Assembly: GCA_037013495.1 (NCBI GenBank)
Contig: CM072810.1
Location: forward strand, 37,601,843-37,665,842
Source of the DNA: Hippophae tibetana
Lineage: Eukaryota > Streptophyta > Magnoliopsida > Rosales > Elaeagnaceae
Direction: 5' to 3'
Length of the DNA stretch: 64,000 nt
Positions within the stretch are counted from its first letter, which is position 1. Every line of letters begins with the position of its first letter. Positions 1-13,525 of the stretch are shown here, piece by piece. Position numbers and translations under genes: made by a program. The notes under the pieces were generated by a model. It did no database searches. It was not told the DNA's origin and saw only the letters and a list, made by a program, of their open reading frames with translations.

Positions 1-2783
1 TCCATATAGAAGGCATGTGAACTTGTTGTTAAATGAATCAGTTCGAAAATTATTCGAACTGCATTATTTGTTGCCAAGATGATAGCAATCCACTTTCGTG
101 GACGGAAAGAGCTTTACTTTATAGACATCAAGTATAGTTGTACGAGGGAAGCTATTTTGACACAATTCTTAGAAATGATGAATCTAATACGAATGAAGAG
201 AAAATATCTATGCTTTTCCATAGATTTACTAAATTTCGTAGAAAGAATAAACCCGTTTTTAGGGATTTAAAAAAAAGTAATCCGAGCTCTAAAATGATTA
301 TTTCAATGAATTTATAGTTGTATTTCTTCCAAGCGACTTCAAACATTTCGGAGACCACTCATATAGGCATTTGAGCAAAAAAACTAAAACTAGAACTATG
401 CAGCTGAACATAAATTTTGAACTCTATATCATGCAAGAGAATGACACTTTGAACAAATTCTATGCAGGTTTTTCAATCATTATCAACTACTCGTACATTT
501 TGGATGGACCTATTTGTTAAAAAAGTAGATTGAGAAAATGGTTGTTAGCCTACATTATCATTTCCAAGAAAAAGATACCTTGCTTAAATCCATATAGAAG
601 GGCTGTGAACTTACTGTTAAATGAATTAGTTGGGAAATTATTCGAACTGCATTATTTGTTACCAAGATGATAGCAATCCAGTTTCGTGGACGGAAAGAGC
701 TTGACTTTATAGACATCAAGTATAGTGGTACGAGCGAAGAAATTTTGACACAATTGTTAGAATTGATGAATCTAATACCAATGAAGAGAAAATATCTATA
801 CTTTCCCATAGATTTACTAAATTTCGTAGAAAGAATAAACCCGTTTTTAGGGATTTAAGAAAAAGGTAATCCGAGCTCTAAAATGATTGTTTCAATGAAT
901 TTATAGTTGTATTTCTTCCAAGCGACTTCAAACATTTTGGAGACCACTCATATAGGCATTTGAGCAAAAAAAACTAAATCTAGAACTATGCAGCTGAACA
1001 TAAATTTTGAACTCTATATCATGCAAGAGGATGAAACTTTGAACAAATTCTATGCAGGTTTTTCAATCATTATCAACTACTCGTACAATTTGGATGGACC
1101 TATTTGGAAAAAATGTAGATTGAGAAAATTGTTGTTAGCCTACATTATCATTTTCAAGAAAAAGATACCTTGCTTAAATCCATATAGAAGGCCTGTGAAC
1201 TTGCTGTTAAATGAATCAGTTGGGAAATTATTCGCACTGCATTATTTGTTGCTAAGATGATAGCAATCCACTTTCGCGGATGCAAAGAGCTTGACTTTAT
1301 AGACATCAAGTATAGTGGTACGAGCGAAGCAATTTTGACACAATTGTTAGAATTGATGAATCTAATACCAATGAAGAGAAAATATCTATACTTTCCCATA
1401 GATTTACTAAATTTCGTAGAAAGAATAAACCCGTTTTTAGGGATTTAAGAAAAAGGTAATCCGAGCTCTAAAATGATTGTTTCAATGAATTTATAGTTGT
1501 ATTTCTTCCAAGCGACTTCAAACAGTTTGGAGACCACTCATATAGGCATTTGAGCAAAAAAAACTAAATCTAGAACTATGCAGCTGAACATAAATTTTGA
1601 ACTCTATATCATGCAAGAGGATGAAACTTTGAACAAATTCTATGCAGGTTTTTCAATCATTATCAACTACTCGTACAATTTGGATGGACCTATTTGGAAA
1701 AAATGTAGATTGAGAAAATTGTTGTTAGCCTACATTATCATTTTCAAGAAAAAGATACCTTGCTTAAATCCATATAGAAGGCCTGTGAACTTGCTGTTAA
1801 ATGAATCAGTTGGGAAATTATTCGCACTGCATTATTTGTTGCTAAGATGATAGCAATCCACTTTCGCGGATGGAAAGAGCTTGACTTTATAGACATCAAG
1901 TATAGTGGTACGAGCGAATCAATTTTGACACAATTGTTAGAATTGATGAATCTAATACCAATGAAGAGAAAATATCTATACTTTCCCATAGATTTACTGA
2001 ATTCGTAGAAAGAATAAACCCGTTTTTAGGGATTTAAGAAAAAGATAATCCGAGCTCTAAAATGATTATTTCAATAAATTTATAGTTGTATTTCTTCCAA
2101 GGAACTTCAAACATTTTGGAGACCACTCATATAGGCATTTGAGCAAAAAATAAATCTAGAACTGTGCAGCTGAACATAAATTTTGAACTCTATATCATGC
2201 AAGAGGATGAAACTTTGAACAAATTCTATGCAGGTTTTTCAATCAATTTCAACTACCCGTATAATTTGGATGGACCTATTTGGAAAAAACGTAGATTGAG
2301 AAAATTGTTGTTAGCCTACATTATCATTTTCAAGAAAAAGATACCTTGCTTAAATCCATATAGAAGGCCTGTGAACTTATTGTTAAATGAATCAGTTGGG
2401 AAATTATTCGACCTGCATCATTTGTTTCCAAGATGATAGCTATCCACTTTCGCGGATGGAAAGATCTTGACTTTATAGACATCAAGTATAGTGGTACGAG
2501 CGAAGCAATTTTGACACAATTGTTAGAATTGATGAATCTAATACCAATGAAGAGAAAATATCTATACTTTCCCATAGATTTACTAAATTTCTTAGAAAGA
2601 ATAAACCCGTTTTTAGGGATTTTGAAAAAAGGTAATCCGAGCTCTAAAATGATTATTTCAATGAATTTATAGTTGTATTTCTTCCAAGCGACTTCAAACA
2701 TTTTGGAGACCACTCATATAGGCATTTGAGCAAAAAATAAATCTAGAACTATGTAGCTGAACATAAATTTTGAACTCTATATC
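1..2783 (+). repeat. Diverged monomers at the left edge of the window
   Basis: The window opens in the last 78 bp of a monomer and continues with mutually diverged copies starting at 79, 667, 1257, 1847 and 2433. The copy at 2433 has a changed stop (GGGATTTTG in place of GGGATTTAA), so its plus-strand frame runs on 16 codons to 2672. The copy at 1847 carries a 1-bp deletion in the TAAATTTCGTAG segment together with an EcoRI site (GAATTC) near 1999. Apart from the doublet annotated separately there is no multi-monomer period here. Confidence 0.9.
742..1998 (+). repeat. 590-bp tandem doublet of one monomer type
   Basis: The segment after about 742 reappears 590 bp downstream with only a few differences (for example CATTTTGG near 933 becomes CAGTTTGG near 1523, and TGCAAAG near 1281 becomes TGGAAAG near 1871). 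Both copies share rare spellings: GATTGTTTCAATG, a run of eight A after GAGC, AAATGTAGATTG, and TTCGCACTGC. The shared unusual variants show that one monomer was duplicated directly into its neighbour. Copies further right with TTCGCACTGC (5350, 22411, 22996, 24167) belong to the same sub-lineage. Confidence 0.8.
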
Positions 2784-4729
2784 ATGCAAGAGGATGAAAC
2801 TTTGAACAAATTCTATGCAGGTTTTTCAATCAATTTCAACTACCCGTACAATTTGGATGGACCTATTTGGAAAAAACGTAGATTGAGAAAATTGTTGTTA
2901 GCCTACATTATCATTTTCAAGAAAAAGATACCTTGCTTAAATCCATATAGAAGGCCTGTGAACTTGCTGTTAAATGAATCAGTTGGGAAATTGTTCGAAC
3001 TACATTATTTGTTGCCAAGATGATAGCAATCCACTTTCGTTGACGTAAAGAGCTTGACTTTATAGACATCAAGTATAGTCGTACGAGTGGAGCAATTTTG
3101 ACACAATTGTTAGAATTGATGAATCTAATACCAATGAAGAGAAAATATCTATACTTTCCCATAGATTTACTAAATTTCGTAGAAAGAATAAACCCGTTTT
3201 TAGGGATTTAAAAAAAAGGTAATCCGAGCTCTAAAATGATTATTTCATTGAATTTATAGTTGTATTTCATCCAAGCGACTTCAAACATTTTGGAGACCAC
3301 TCATATAGGCATTTGAGCAAAAAACTAAATCTAGAACTATGCAGCTGAACAAAAATTTTGAACTCTATATCTTGCAAGAGGATGAAACTTTGAACAAATT
3401 CTATGCAGGTTTTTCAATCAATTTCAACTACCCGTACAATTTGGATGGACCTATTTGGAAAAAACGTAGATTGAGAAAATTGTTGTTAGCCTACATTATC
3501 ATTTTCAAGAAAAAGATACCTTGCTTAAATCCATATAGAAGGCCTGTGAACTTGCTGTTAAATGAATCAGTTGGGAAATTGTTCGAACTACATTATTTGT
3601 TGCCAAGATGATAGCAATCCACTTTCGTTGACGTAAAGAGCTTGACTTTATAGACATCAAGTATAGTCGTACGAGTGGAGCAATTTTGACACAATTGTTA
3701 GAATTGATGAATCTAATACCAATGAAGAGAAAATATCTATACTTTCCCATAGATTTACTAAATTTCGTAGAAAGAATAAACCCGTTTTTAGGGATTTAAA
3801 AAAAAGGTAATCCGAGCTCTAAAATGATTATTTCATTGAATTTATAGTTGTATTTCATCCAAGCGACTTCAAACATTTTGGAGACCACTCATATAGGCAT
3901 TTGAGCAAAAAACTAAATCTAGAACTATGCAGCTGAACAAAAATTTTGAACTCTATATCTTGCAAGAGGATGAAACTTTGAACAAATTCTATGCAGGTTT
4001 TTCAATCAATTTCAACTACCCGTACAATTTGGATGGACCTATTTGGAAAAAACGTAGATTGAGAAAATTGTTGTTAGCCTACATTATCATTTTCAAGAAA
4101 AAGATACCTTGCTTAAATCCATATAGAAGGCCTGTGAACTTGCTGTTAAATGAATCAGTTGGGAAATTGTTCGAACTACATTATTTGTTGCCAAGATGAT
4201 AGCAATCCACTTTCGTTGACGTAAAGAGCTTGACTTTATAGACATCAAGTATAGTCGTACGAGTGGAGCAATTTTGACACAATTGTTAGAATTGATGAAT
4301 CTAATACCAATGAAGAGAAAATATCTATACTTTCCCATAGATTTACTAAATTTCGTAGAAAGAATAAACCCGTTTTTAGGGATTTAAAAAAAAGGTAATC
4401 CGAGCTCTAAAATGATTATTTCATTGAATTTATAGTTGTATTTCATCCAAGCGACTTCAAACATTTTGGAGACCACTCATATAGGCATTTGAGCAAAAAA
4501 CTAAATCTAGAACTATGCAGCTGAACAAAAATTTTGAACTCTATATCTTGCAAGAGGATGAAACTTTGAACAAATTCTATGCAGGTTTTTCAATCAATTT
4601 CAACTACCCGTACAATTTGGATGGACCTATTTGGAAAAAACGTAGATTGAGAAAATTGTTGTTAGCCTACATTATCATTTTCAAGAAAAAGATACCTTGC
4701 TTAAATCCATATAGAAGGCCTGTGAACTT
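2784..4729 (+). repeat. Perfect 588-bp triplication (about 3.3 copies)
   Basis: From just after CTCTATATCATG at about 2783, the sequence repeats with period exactly 588 bp until about 4729, and I saw no base difference on reading through the copies. The identical stretch includes otherwise rare variants: CGTTGACGTAAAG (3037, 3625, 4213), AGTCGTACGAG, GAACTACATTATT, and TTTCATCCAAGC. CGTTGAC puts a TGA at codon 8 of the 63-codon frame in all three copies. Identity ends abruptly where the fourth copy reads TTGTTGTTATATG (about 4729). This is the most recent single-monomer amplification in the window, or an assembly copy-number artefact. Confidence 0.92.
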
Positions 4730-7399
4730 GTTGTTATATGAATCAGTTCGGAAATTATTCGAACTGCATTATTTGTTGCTAAGATGATAGGAATCCATTT
4801 TCGCGGATGGAAAGAGCTTGACTTTATAGACATCAAGTATAGTGGTACGAGCGAAGCTATTTTGACACAATTGTTAGATATGATGAATCTAATACCAATG
4901 AAGAGAAAATATCTATACTTTCCCATAGATTTACTAAATTTCTTAGAAAGAATAAACCCGTTTTTAGGGATTTAAGAAAAAGGTAATCCGAGCTCTAAAA
5001 TGATTATTTCATTGAATTTATAGTTGTATTTCTTCCAAGCGACTTCAAACATTTTGGAGACCACTCATATAGGCATTTGAGCAAAAAAACTAAATCTAGA
5101 ACTATGAAGCTGAACATAAATTTTGAACTCTATATCATGCAAGAGGTTGAAACTTTGAACAAATTCTATGCAGGTTTTTCAGTCATTATCAACTACTCGT
5201 ACAATTTGGATGGACCTATTTGGAAAAAAAGTAGATTGAGAAAATTGTTGTTAGCCTACATTATCATTTTCAAGAAAAAGATACCTTGCTTAAATCCATA
5301 TAGAAGGCCTGTGAACTTGCTGTTAAATGAATCAGTTGGGAAATTATTCGCACTGCATTATTTGTTGCTAAGATGATAGCAATCCACTTTCGCGGATGGA
5401 AAGAGCTTGACTTTATAGACATCAAGTATAGTGGTACGAGCGAATCAATTTTGACACAATTGTTAGAATTGATGAATCTAATACCAATGAAGAGAAAATA
5501 TCTATACTTTCCCATAGATTTACTAAATTCGTAGAAAGAATAACCCCGTTTTTTGCGATTTAAGAAAAAGGCAATCCGAGCTCTAAAATGATTATTTCAA
5601 GGAATTTATAGTTGTATTTCTTCCAAGCGACTTCAAACATTTTGGGGACCACTCATATAGGCATTTGAGCAAAAAACTAAATCTAGAACTATGCAGCTGA
5701 ACAGAAATTTTGAACTCTATATCTTGCAAGAGGATGAAACTTTGAACAAATTCTATGCAGGTTTTTCAATCATTATCAACTACTCGTACCATTTGGATAG
5801 ACCTATTTGTTAAAAAAGTAAATTGAGAAAATGGTTGTTAGCCTACATTATCATTTCCAAGAAAAAGATACCTTGCTTAAATCCATATAGAAGGCCTGTG
5901 AACTTACTGTTAAATGAATCAGTTGGGAAATTATTCGAACTGCATTATTTGTTGCCAAGATGATAGCAATCCACTTTCGCGGATGGAAAGAGCTTGACTT
6001 TATAGACATCCAGTATAGTGGTACGAGCGAAGAAATTCTGACACAATTGTTAGAATTGATGAATCTAATACCAATGAAGAGAAAATATCTATACTTTCCC
6101 ATAGATTTACTAAATTTCTTAGAAAGAATAAACCCGTTTTTAGGGATTTAAAAAAAAGGTAATCCGAGCTCTAAAATGATTATTTCAATGAATTTATAGT
6201 TGTATTTCTTCCAAGCAACTTCAAACATTTTGGAGACCACTCATATAGGCATTTGAGCAAAAAATAAATGTAGAACTATGCAGCTAAACATAAATTTTGA
6301 ACTCTATATCATGCAAGAGGATGAAACTTTGAACAAATTCTATGCAGGTTTTTCAATCATTATCAACTACTCGTACAATTTGGATGGACCTATTTGTTAA
6401 AAAAGTAGATTGAGAAAATGGTTGTTAGCCTACATTATCATTTCCAAGAAAAAGATACCATGCTTAAATCCATATAGAAGGCCTGTGAACTTACTGTTAA
6501 ATGAATCAGTTGGGAAATTATTCGAACTGCATTATTTGTTGCCAAGATGATAGCAATCCACTTTCGCGGATGGAAAGAACTTGACTTTATAGACATCAAA
6601 TATAGTGGTACGAGCGAAGCAATTTTGACACAATTGTTAGAATTGATGAATCTAATACCAATGAAGAGAAAATATCTATACTTTCCCATAGATTTACTAA
6701 ATTCGTAGAAAGAATAAACCCGTTTTTAGGGATTTATAAAAAAGGTAATCCGAGCTCTAAAATGATTATTTCAATAAATTTATAGTTGTATTTCTTCCAA
6801 GCAACTTCAAACATTTTGGAGACCACTCATATAGGCATTTGAGCAAAAAATAAATCTAGAACTGTGCAGCTGAACATAAATTTTGAACTCTATATCATGC
6901 AAGAGGATGAAACTTTGAACAAATTCTATGCAGGTTTTTCAATCAATTTCAACTACCCGTACAATTTGGATGGACCTATTTGGAAAAAACTTAGATTGAG
7001 AAAATTGTTGTTATCCTACATTATCATTTTCAAGAAAAAGATACCTTGCTTAAATCCATATAGAAGGCCTGTGAACTTACTGTTAAATGAATCAGTTGGG
7101 AAATTATTCGAACTGCATTATTTGTTACCAAGATGATAGCAATCCACTTTCGTGGACGGAAAGAGCTTGACTTTATAGACATCAAGTATAGTGGTACGAG
7201 CGGAGCAATTTTGACACAATTGTTAGAATTGATGAATCTAATACCAATGAAGAGAAAATATCTATACTTTCCCATAGATTTAATAAATTTCGTAGAAAGA
7301 ATAAACCCGTTTTTAGGGATTTAAGAAAAAGGTAATCCGAGCTCTAAAATGATTATTTCAATAAATTTATAGTTGTATTTCTTCCAAGGAACTTCAAAC
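4730..7399 (+). repeat. Diverged monomers between the triplication and the next doublet
   Basis: The monomers starting at 4784, 5373, 5960, 6547 and 7133 belong to different subtypes and show no common multi-monomer period. The copies at 5373 and 6547 carry the 1-bp deletion AAATTCGTAG. The copy upstream of 5960 reads GTACCATTTGGATAG and TTTGTTAAAAAAG, a combination that returns near 8726 (five monomers on) and in every unit of the 2352-bp HOR further right. The monomer at 7133, with its upstream part from 6864, is very close to the one at 25955. Confidence 0.85.
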
Positions 7400-8330
7400 A
7401 TTTTGGAGACCACTCATATAGGCATTTGAGCAAAAAAACTAAATCTAGAACTATGCAGCTGAACATACATTTTGAACTCTATATCATGCAAGAGGATGAA
7501 AGTTTGAACAAATTCTATGCAGGTTTTTCAATCATTATCAACTACTCGTACAATTTGGATGGACCTATTTGGAAAAAAAAGTAGATTGAGAAAATAGTTG
7601 TTAGCCTACAATATCATTTTCAAGAAAAAGATACCTTACTTAAATCCACATAGAAGGCCTGTGAACTTACTGTTAAATGAATCAGTTGGGAAATTATTCG
7701 AACTGCATTATTTGTTGCCAAGATGATAGCAATCCACTTTCGCGGATGAAAAGCGCTTGACTTTATAGACATCAAGTATAGTGGTACGAGCGAAGCTATT
7801 TTGACACAATTGTTAGAATTGATGAATCTAATACCAATGAAGAGAAAATATCTATACTTTCCCATAGATTTACTAAATTTCTTAGAAAGAATAAACCTGT
7901 TTTTAGGGATTTAAAAAAAAGGTAATCCGAGCTCTAAAATGATTATTTCAATGAATTTATAGTTGTATTTCTTCCAAGCAACTTCAAACATTTTGGAGAC
8001 CACTCATATAGGCATTTGAGCAAAAAAACTAAATCTAGAACTATGGAGCTGAACATACATTTTGAACTCTATATCATGCAAGAGGATGAAAGTTTGAACA
8101 AATTCTATGCAGGTTTTTCAATCATTATCAACTACTCGTACAATTTGAATGGACCTATTTGGAAAAAAAAGTAGATTGAGAAAATAGTTGTTAGCCTACA
8201 TTATAATTTTCAAGAAAAAGATACCTTGCTTAAATCCATATACAAGGCCTGTGAACTTACTGTTAAATGAATCAGTTCAGAAATTATTCGAACTGCATTA
8301 TTTGTTGCCAAGATGATAGCAATCCACTTT
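7400..8330 (+). repeat. 590-bp doublet marked by GAAAGTTTGAAC
   Basis: Two neighbouring monomer segments share variants not seen elsewhere in the window: GAAAGTTTGAAC (7497 and 8087) and AAAATAGTTGTT (about 7593 and 8183), both with an eight-A run after TTTGG. Period is 590 bp. The copies differ at several bases, so the duplication is older than the triplication at 2784. The following 63-codon frames are broken by different lesions: GGATGAAAAG near 7745 and CGATGATGG near 8331. Confidence 0.7.
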
Positions 8331-11300
8331 CGATGATGGAAAGAGCTTGACATTATAGACATCAAGTATAGTGGTACGAGCGAAGAAATTTTGACACAAT
8401 TGTTAGAATTGATGAATCTAATACCAATGAAGAGAAAATATCTATACTTTCCCATAGATTTACTAAATTTCTTAGAAAGAATAAACCCGTTTTTAGGGAT
8501 TTAAGAAAAAGGTAATCCGAGCTCTAAAATGATTATTTCAATGAATTTATAGTTGTATTTCTTCCAAGCGACTTCAAACATTTTGGAGACCACTCATATA
8601 GGAATTTGAGCAAAAAACTAAATCTAGAACTATGCAGCTGAACAGAAATTTTGAACTCTATATCTTGCAAGAGGATGAAACTTTGAACAAATTCTATGCA
8701 GGTTTTTCAATCATTATCAACTACTCGTACCATTTGGATGGACCTATTTGTTAAAAAAGTAAATTGAGAAAATGGTTGTTAGCCTACATTATCATTTCCA
8801 AGAAAAAGATACCTTGCTTAAATCCATATAGAAGGCCTGTGAACTTACTGTTAAATGAATCAGTTGGGAAATTATTCGAACTGCATTATTTGTTGCCAAG
8901 ATGATAGCAATCCACTTTCGCGGATGGAAAGAGCTTGACTTTATAGACATCCAGTATAGTGGTACGAGCGAAGCAATTTTGACACAATTGTTGGAATTGA
9001 TGAATCTAATACCAATGAAGAGAAAATATCTATAATTTCCCATAGATTTACTAAATTTCTTAGAAAGAATAAACCCGTTTTTAGGGATTTAAAAAAAAGG
9101 TAATCCGAGTTCTAAAATGATTATTTCAATGAATTTATAGTTGTATTTCTTCCAAGCGACTTCAAACATTTTGGAGACCACTCATATAGGAATTTGAGAA
9201 AAAAAACTAAATCTAGAACTATGCAGCTGAACATACATTTTGAACTCTATATCATGCAAGAGGATGAAACTTTGAACAAATTCTATGCAGGTTTTTCAAT
9301 CATTATCAACTACTCGTACAATTTGGATGGACCTATTTGGTAAAAAAAGTAGATTGAGAAAATTGTTGTTATCCTACATTATCATTTTCAAGAAAAAGAT
9401 ACCTTGCTTAAATCCATATAGAAGGCCTGTGAACTTGCTGTTAAATGAATCAGTTGGGAAATTATTCGAACTGCATTATTTGTTGCTAAGATGATAGCAA
9501 TCCACTTTCGCGGATGGAAAGAGCTTGACTTTATAGACATCAAGTATAGTGGTACGAGCGAAGCTATTTTCACAAAATTGTTAGATATGATGAATCTAAT
9601 ACCAATGAAGAGAAAATATCTATACTTTCCCATAGATTTACTAAATTTCTTAGAAAGAATAACCCCGTTTTTAGGGATTTAAGAAAAAGGTAATCCGAGC
9701 TCTAAAATGATTATTTCATTGAATTTATAGTTGTATTTCTTCCAAGCGACTTCAAACATTTTGGAGACCACTCATATAGGCATTTGAGCACAAAACTAAA
9801 TCTAGAACTATGCAGTTGAACATAAATTTTGAACTCTATATCTTGCAAGAGGATGAAACTTTGAACAAATTCTATGCAGGTTTTTCAATCATTATCAACT
9901 ACTCGTATAAGTTGGATGGACCTATTTGGTAAAAAAAGTAGATTGAGAAAATTGTTGTTAGCCTACATTATCATTTCCAAGAAAAAGATACCTTGCTTAA
10001 ATCCATATAGAAGGCCTGTGAACTTGCTGTTAAATGAATCAGTTGGGAAATTATTCGAACTGCATTATTTGTTGCTAAGATGATAGCAATCCACTTTCGC
10101 GGATGGAAAGAGCTTGACTTTATAGACATCAAGTATAGTGGTACGAGCGAAGCTATTTTGACACAATTGTTAGAAATGATGAATCTAATACCAATGAAGA
10201 GAAAATATCTATACTTTCCCATAGATTTACTAAATTTCTTAGAAAGAATAAACCCATTTTTAGGGATTTAAAAAAAAGGTAATCCGAGCTCTAAAATGAT
10301 TATTTCAATGAATTTATAGTTGTATTTCTTCCAAGCGACTTCAAACATTTTGGAGACCACTCATATAGGCATTTGAGCAAAAAAACTAAATCAAGAACTA
10401 TGCAGCTGAACATACATTTTGAACTCTATATCATGCAAGAGGATGAAACTTTGAACAAATTCTATGCAGGTTTTTCAATCAATATCAACACCTCGTACAA
10501 TTTGGATGGACCTATTTGTTAAAAATGTAGATTGAGAAAATGGTTGTTAGCCTACATTATAATTTCCAAGAAAAAGATACCTTGCTTAAATCCATATAGA
10601 AGGCCTGTGAACTTGCTGTTAAATGAATCAGTTGGGAAATTATTCGAACTGCATTATTTGTTGCTAAGATGATAACAATCCACTTTCGCGGATGGAAAGA
10701 GCTTGACTTTATAGACATCAAGTATAGTGGTACGAGCGAAGCAATTTTGACACAATTGTTAGAATTGATGAATCTAATACCAATGAAGAGAAAATATCTA
10801 TACTTTCCGATAGATTTACTAAATTTCTTAGAAAGAATAAACCCGTTTTTAGGGATTTAAAAAAAAGGTAATCTGAGCTCTAAAATGATTATTTCAATGA
10901 ATTTATAGTCGTATTTCTTCCAAGCAACTTCAAACATTTTGGAGACCACTCATATAGGCATTTGAGCAAAAAACTAAATCTAGAACTATGCAGCTGAACA
11001 TAAATTTTGAACTCTATATCATGCAAGAGGATGAAACTTTGAACAAATTCTATGCAGGTTTTTCAATCATTATCAACTACTCGTACAATTTGGATGGACC
11101 TATTTTGGTAAAAAAGTAGATTGAGAAAATGGTTGTTATCCTACATTATCTTTTCCAAGAAAAAGATACCTTCCTTAAATCCATATAGAAGGCCTGTGAA
11201 CTTACTATTAAATGAATTAGTTGGGAAATTATTCGAACTGCATTATTTGTTAACAAGATGATAGCAATCCACTTTCGTTGACGGAAAGAGCTTGACTTTA

Positions 11301-12364
11301 TAGACATCAAGTATAGTCGTACGAGCGGAGCAAATTTGATACAATTGTTAGAATTGATGAATCTAATACCAATGAAGAGAAAATATCTATACTTTCCCAT
11401 AGATTTACTAAATTTCGTAGAAAGAATAAACCCGTTTTTAGGGATTTAAGAAAAAGGTAATCCGAGCTCTAAAATGATTATTTCATTGAATTTATAGTTG
11501 TATTTCATCCAAGCGACTTCAAACATTTTGGAGACCACTCATATAGGCATTTGAGCAAAAAACTAAATCTAGAACTATGCAGATGAACAAAAATTTTGAA
11601 CTCTATATCATGCAAGAGGATGAAACTTTGAACAAATTCTATGCAGGTTTTTCAATCAATATCAACACCTCGTACAATTTGGATGGACCTTTTGGAAAAA
11701 ACGTAGATTGAGAAAATTGTTGTTATCCTACATTATCATTTTCAAGAAAAAGATACCTTGCTTAAATCCATATAGAAGGCCTGTGAACTTATTGTTAAAT
11801 GAATCAGTTATGAAATTATTCGAACTGCATTATTTGTTACCAAGATGATAGCAATCCACTTTCGTGGACAGAAAGAGCTTGACTTTATAGACATCAAGTA
11901 TAGTGGTACGAGCGGAGCAATTTTGACACAATTGTTAGAATTGATGAATCTAATACCAATGAAGAGAAAATATCTATACTTTCCCATAGATTTACTAAAT
12001 TTCGTAGAAATAATAAACCCGTTTTTAGGGATTTAAGAAAAAGGAAATCCGAGCTCTAAAATGATTATTTCAATGAATTTATAGTTGTATTTCTTCCAAG
12101 CGACTTCAAATATTTTGGAGACCACTCATATAGGCATTTGAGCAAAAAAACTAAATCTAGAACTATGCAGCTGAACATACATTTTGAACTCTATATCATG
12201 CAAGAGGATGAAACTTTGAACAAATTCTATGCAGGTTTTTCAATCAATATCAACACCTCGTACAATTTGGATGGACCTATTTGGAAAAAAAAGTAGATTG
12301 AGAAAATTGTTGTTAGCCTACATTATCATTTTCAAGAAAAAGATACCTTGCTTAAATCCATATA
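8331..12364 (+). repeat. Diverged monomers without multi-monomer period
   Basis: Monomers starting at 8901, 9491, 10080, 10669, 11258 and 11845 are mixed subtypes. Notable variants: CTATAATTTCCC near 9030 (stop in the 63-codon frame); GAGCACAAAAC followed by CAGTTGAAC at 9787-9822, a haplotype found again at 21553, 28014 and 30368; a TGA in CGTTGACGG near 11277; and a 3-bp deletion in GGACCTTTTGG near 11690. The region looks like older, unhomogenised array. Confidence 0.85.
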
Positions 12365-13525
12365 GAAGACCTCTGAACTTGCTGTTAAATGAATCAGTTC
12401 GGAAATTATTCGAACTGCATTATTTGTTGCTAAGATGATAGTAATCCACTTTCGCGGATGGAAAGAGCTTGACTTTATAGACATCAAGTATAGTGGTACG
12501 AGCGAAGCTATTTTGACACAATTGTTAGATATGATGAATCTAATACCAATGAAGAGAAAATATCTATACTTTCCCATAGATTTTCTAAATTTCTTAGAAA
12601 GAATAAACCCGTTTTTAGTAATTTAAGAAAAAGGTAATCCGAGCTCTAAAATGATTATTTCATTGAATTTATAGTTGTATTTCTTCCAAGCGACTTCACA
12701 CATTTTGCAGACCACTCATGTAGGCATTTGAGCCAAAAACTAAATCTAGAACTATGCAGCTGAACATAAATTTTGAACTCTATATCATGCAAGAGGATGA
12801 AACTTTGAACAAATTCTATGCAGGTTTTTCAATCAATTTCAACTACCCGTACAATTTGGATGGACCTATTTGGAAAAAACGTAGATTGAGAAAATTGTTG
12901 TTATCCTACATTATCATTTTCAAGAAAAAGATACCTTACTTAAATCCATATAGAAGACCTGTGAACTTGCTGTTAAATGAATCAGTTCGGAAATTATTCG
13001 AACTGCATTATTTGTTGCTAAGATGATAGCAATCCACTTTCGCAGATGGAAAGAGCTTGACTTTATAGACATCAAGTATAGTGGTACGAGCGAAGCTATT
13101 TTGACACAATTGTTAGATATGATGAATCTAATACCAATGAAGAGAAAATATCTATACTTTCCCATAGATTTTCTAAATTTCTTAGAAAGAATAAACCCGT
13201 TTTTAGTAATTTAAGAAAAAGGTAATCTGAGCTCTAAAATGATTATTTCATTGAATTTATAGTTGTATTTCTTACAAGCGACTTCAAACATTTTGGAGAC
13301 CACTCATATAGGCATTTGAGCCAAAAACTAAATCTAGAACTATGCAGCTGAACATAAATTTTGAACTCTATATCATGCAAGAGGATGAAACTTTGAACAA
13401 ATTCTATGCAGGTTTTTCAATCAATTTCAACTACCCGTACAATTTGGATGGACCTATTTGGAAAAAACGTAGATTGAGAAAATTGTTGTTATCCTACATT
13501 ATCATTTTCAAGAAAAAGATACCTT
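12365..13525 (+). repeat. 588-bp doublet leading into the first tetrameric HOR
   Basis: The segment from about 12365 is repeated 588 bp downstream with scattered differences. Shared rare variants are TAGATTTTCTAAATTTC, GTTTTTAGTAATTTAAG and GAGCCAAAAAC. The second copy merges at about 13122 into the first unit of the 2352-bp HOR, so that HOR appears to have been seeded from this sub-lineage. Confidence 0.75.
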
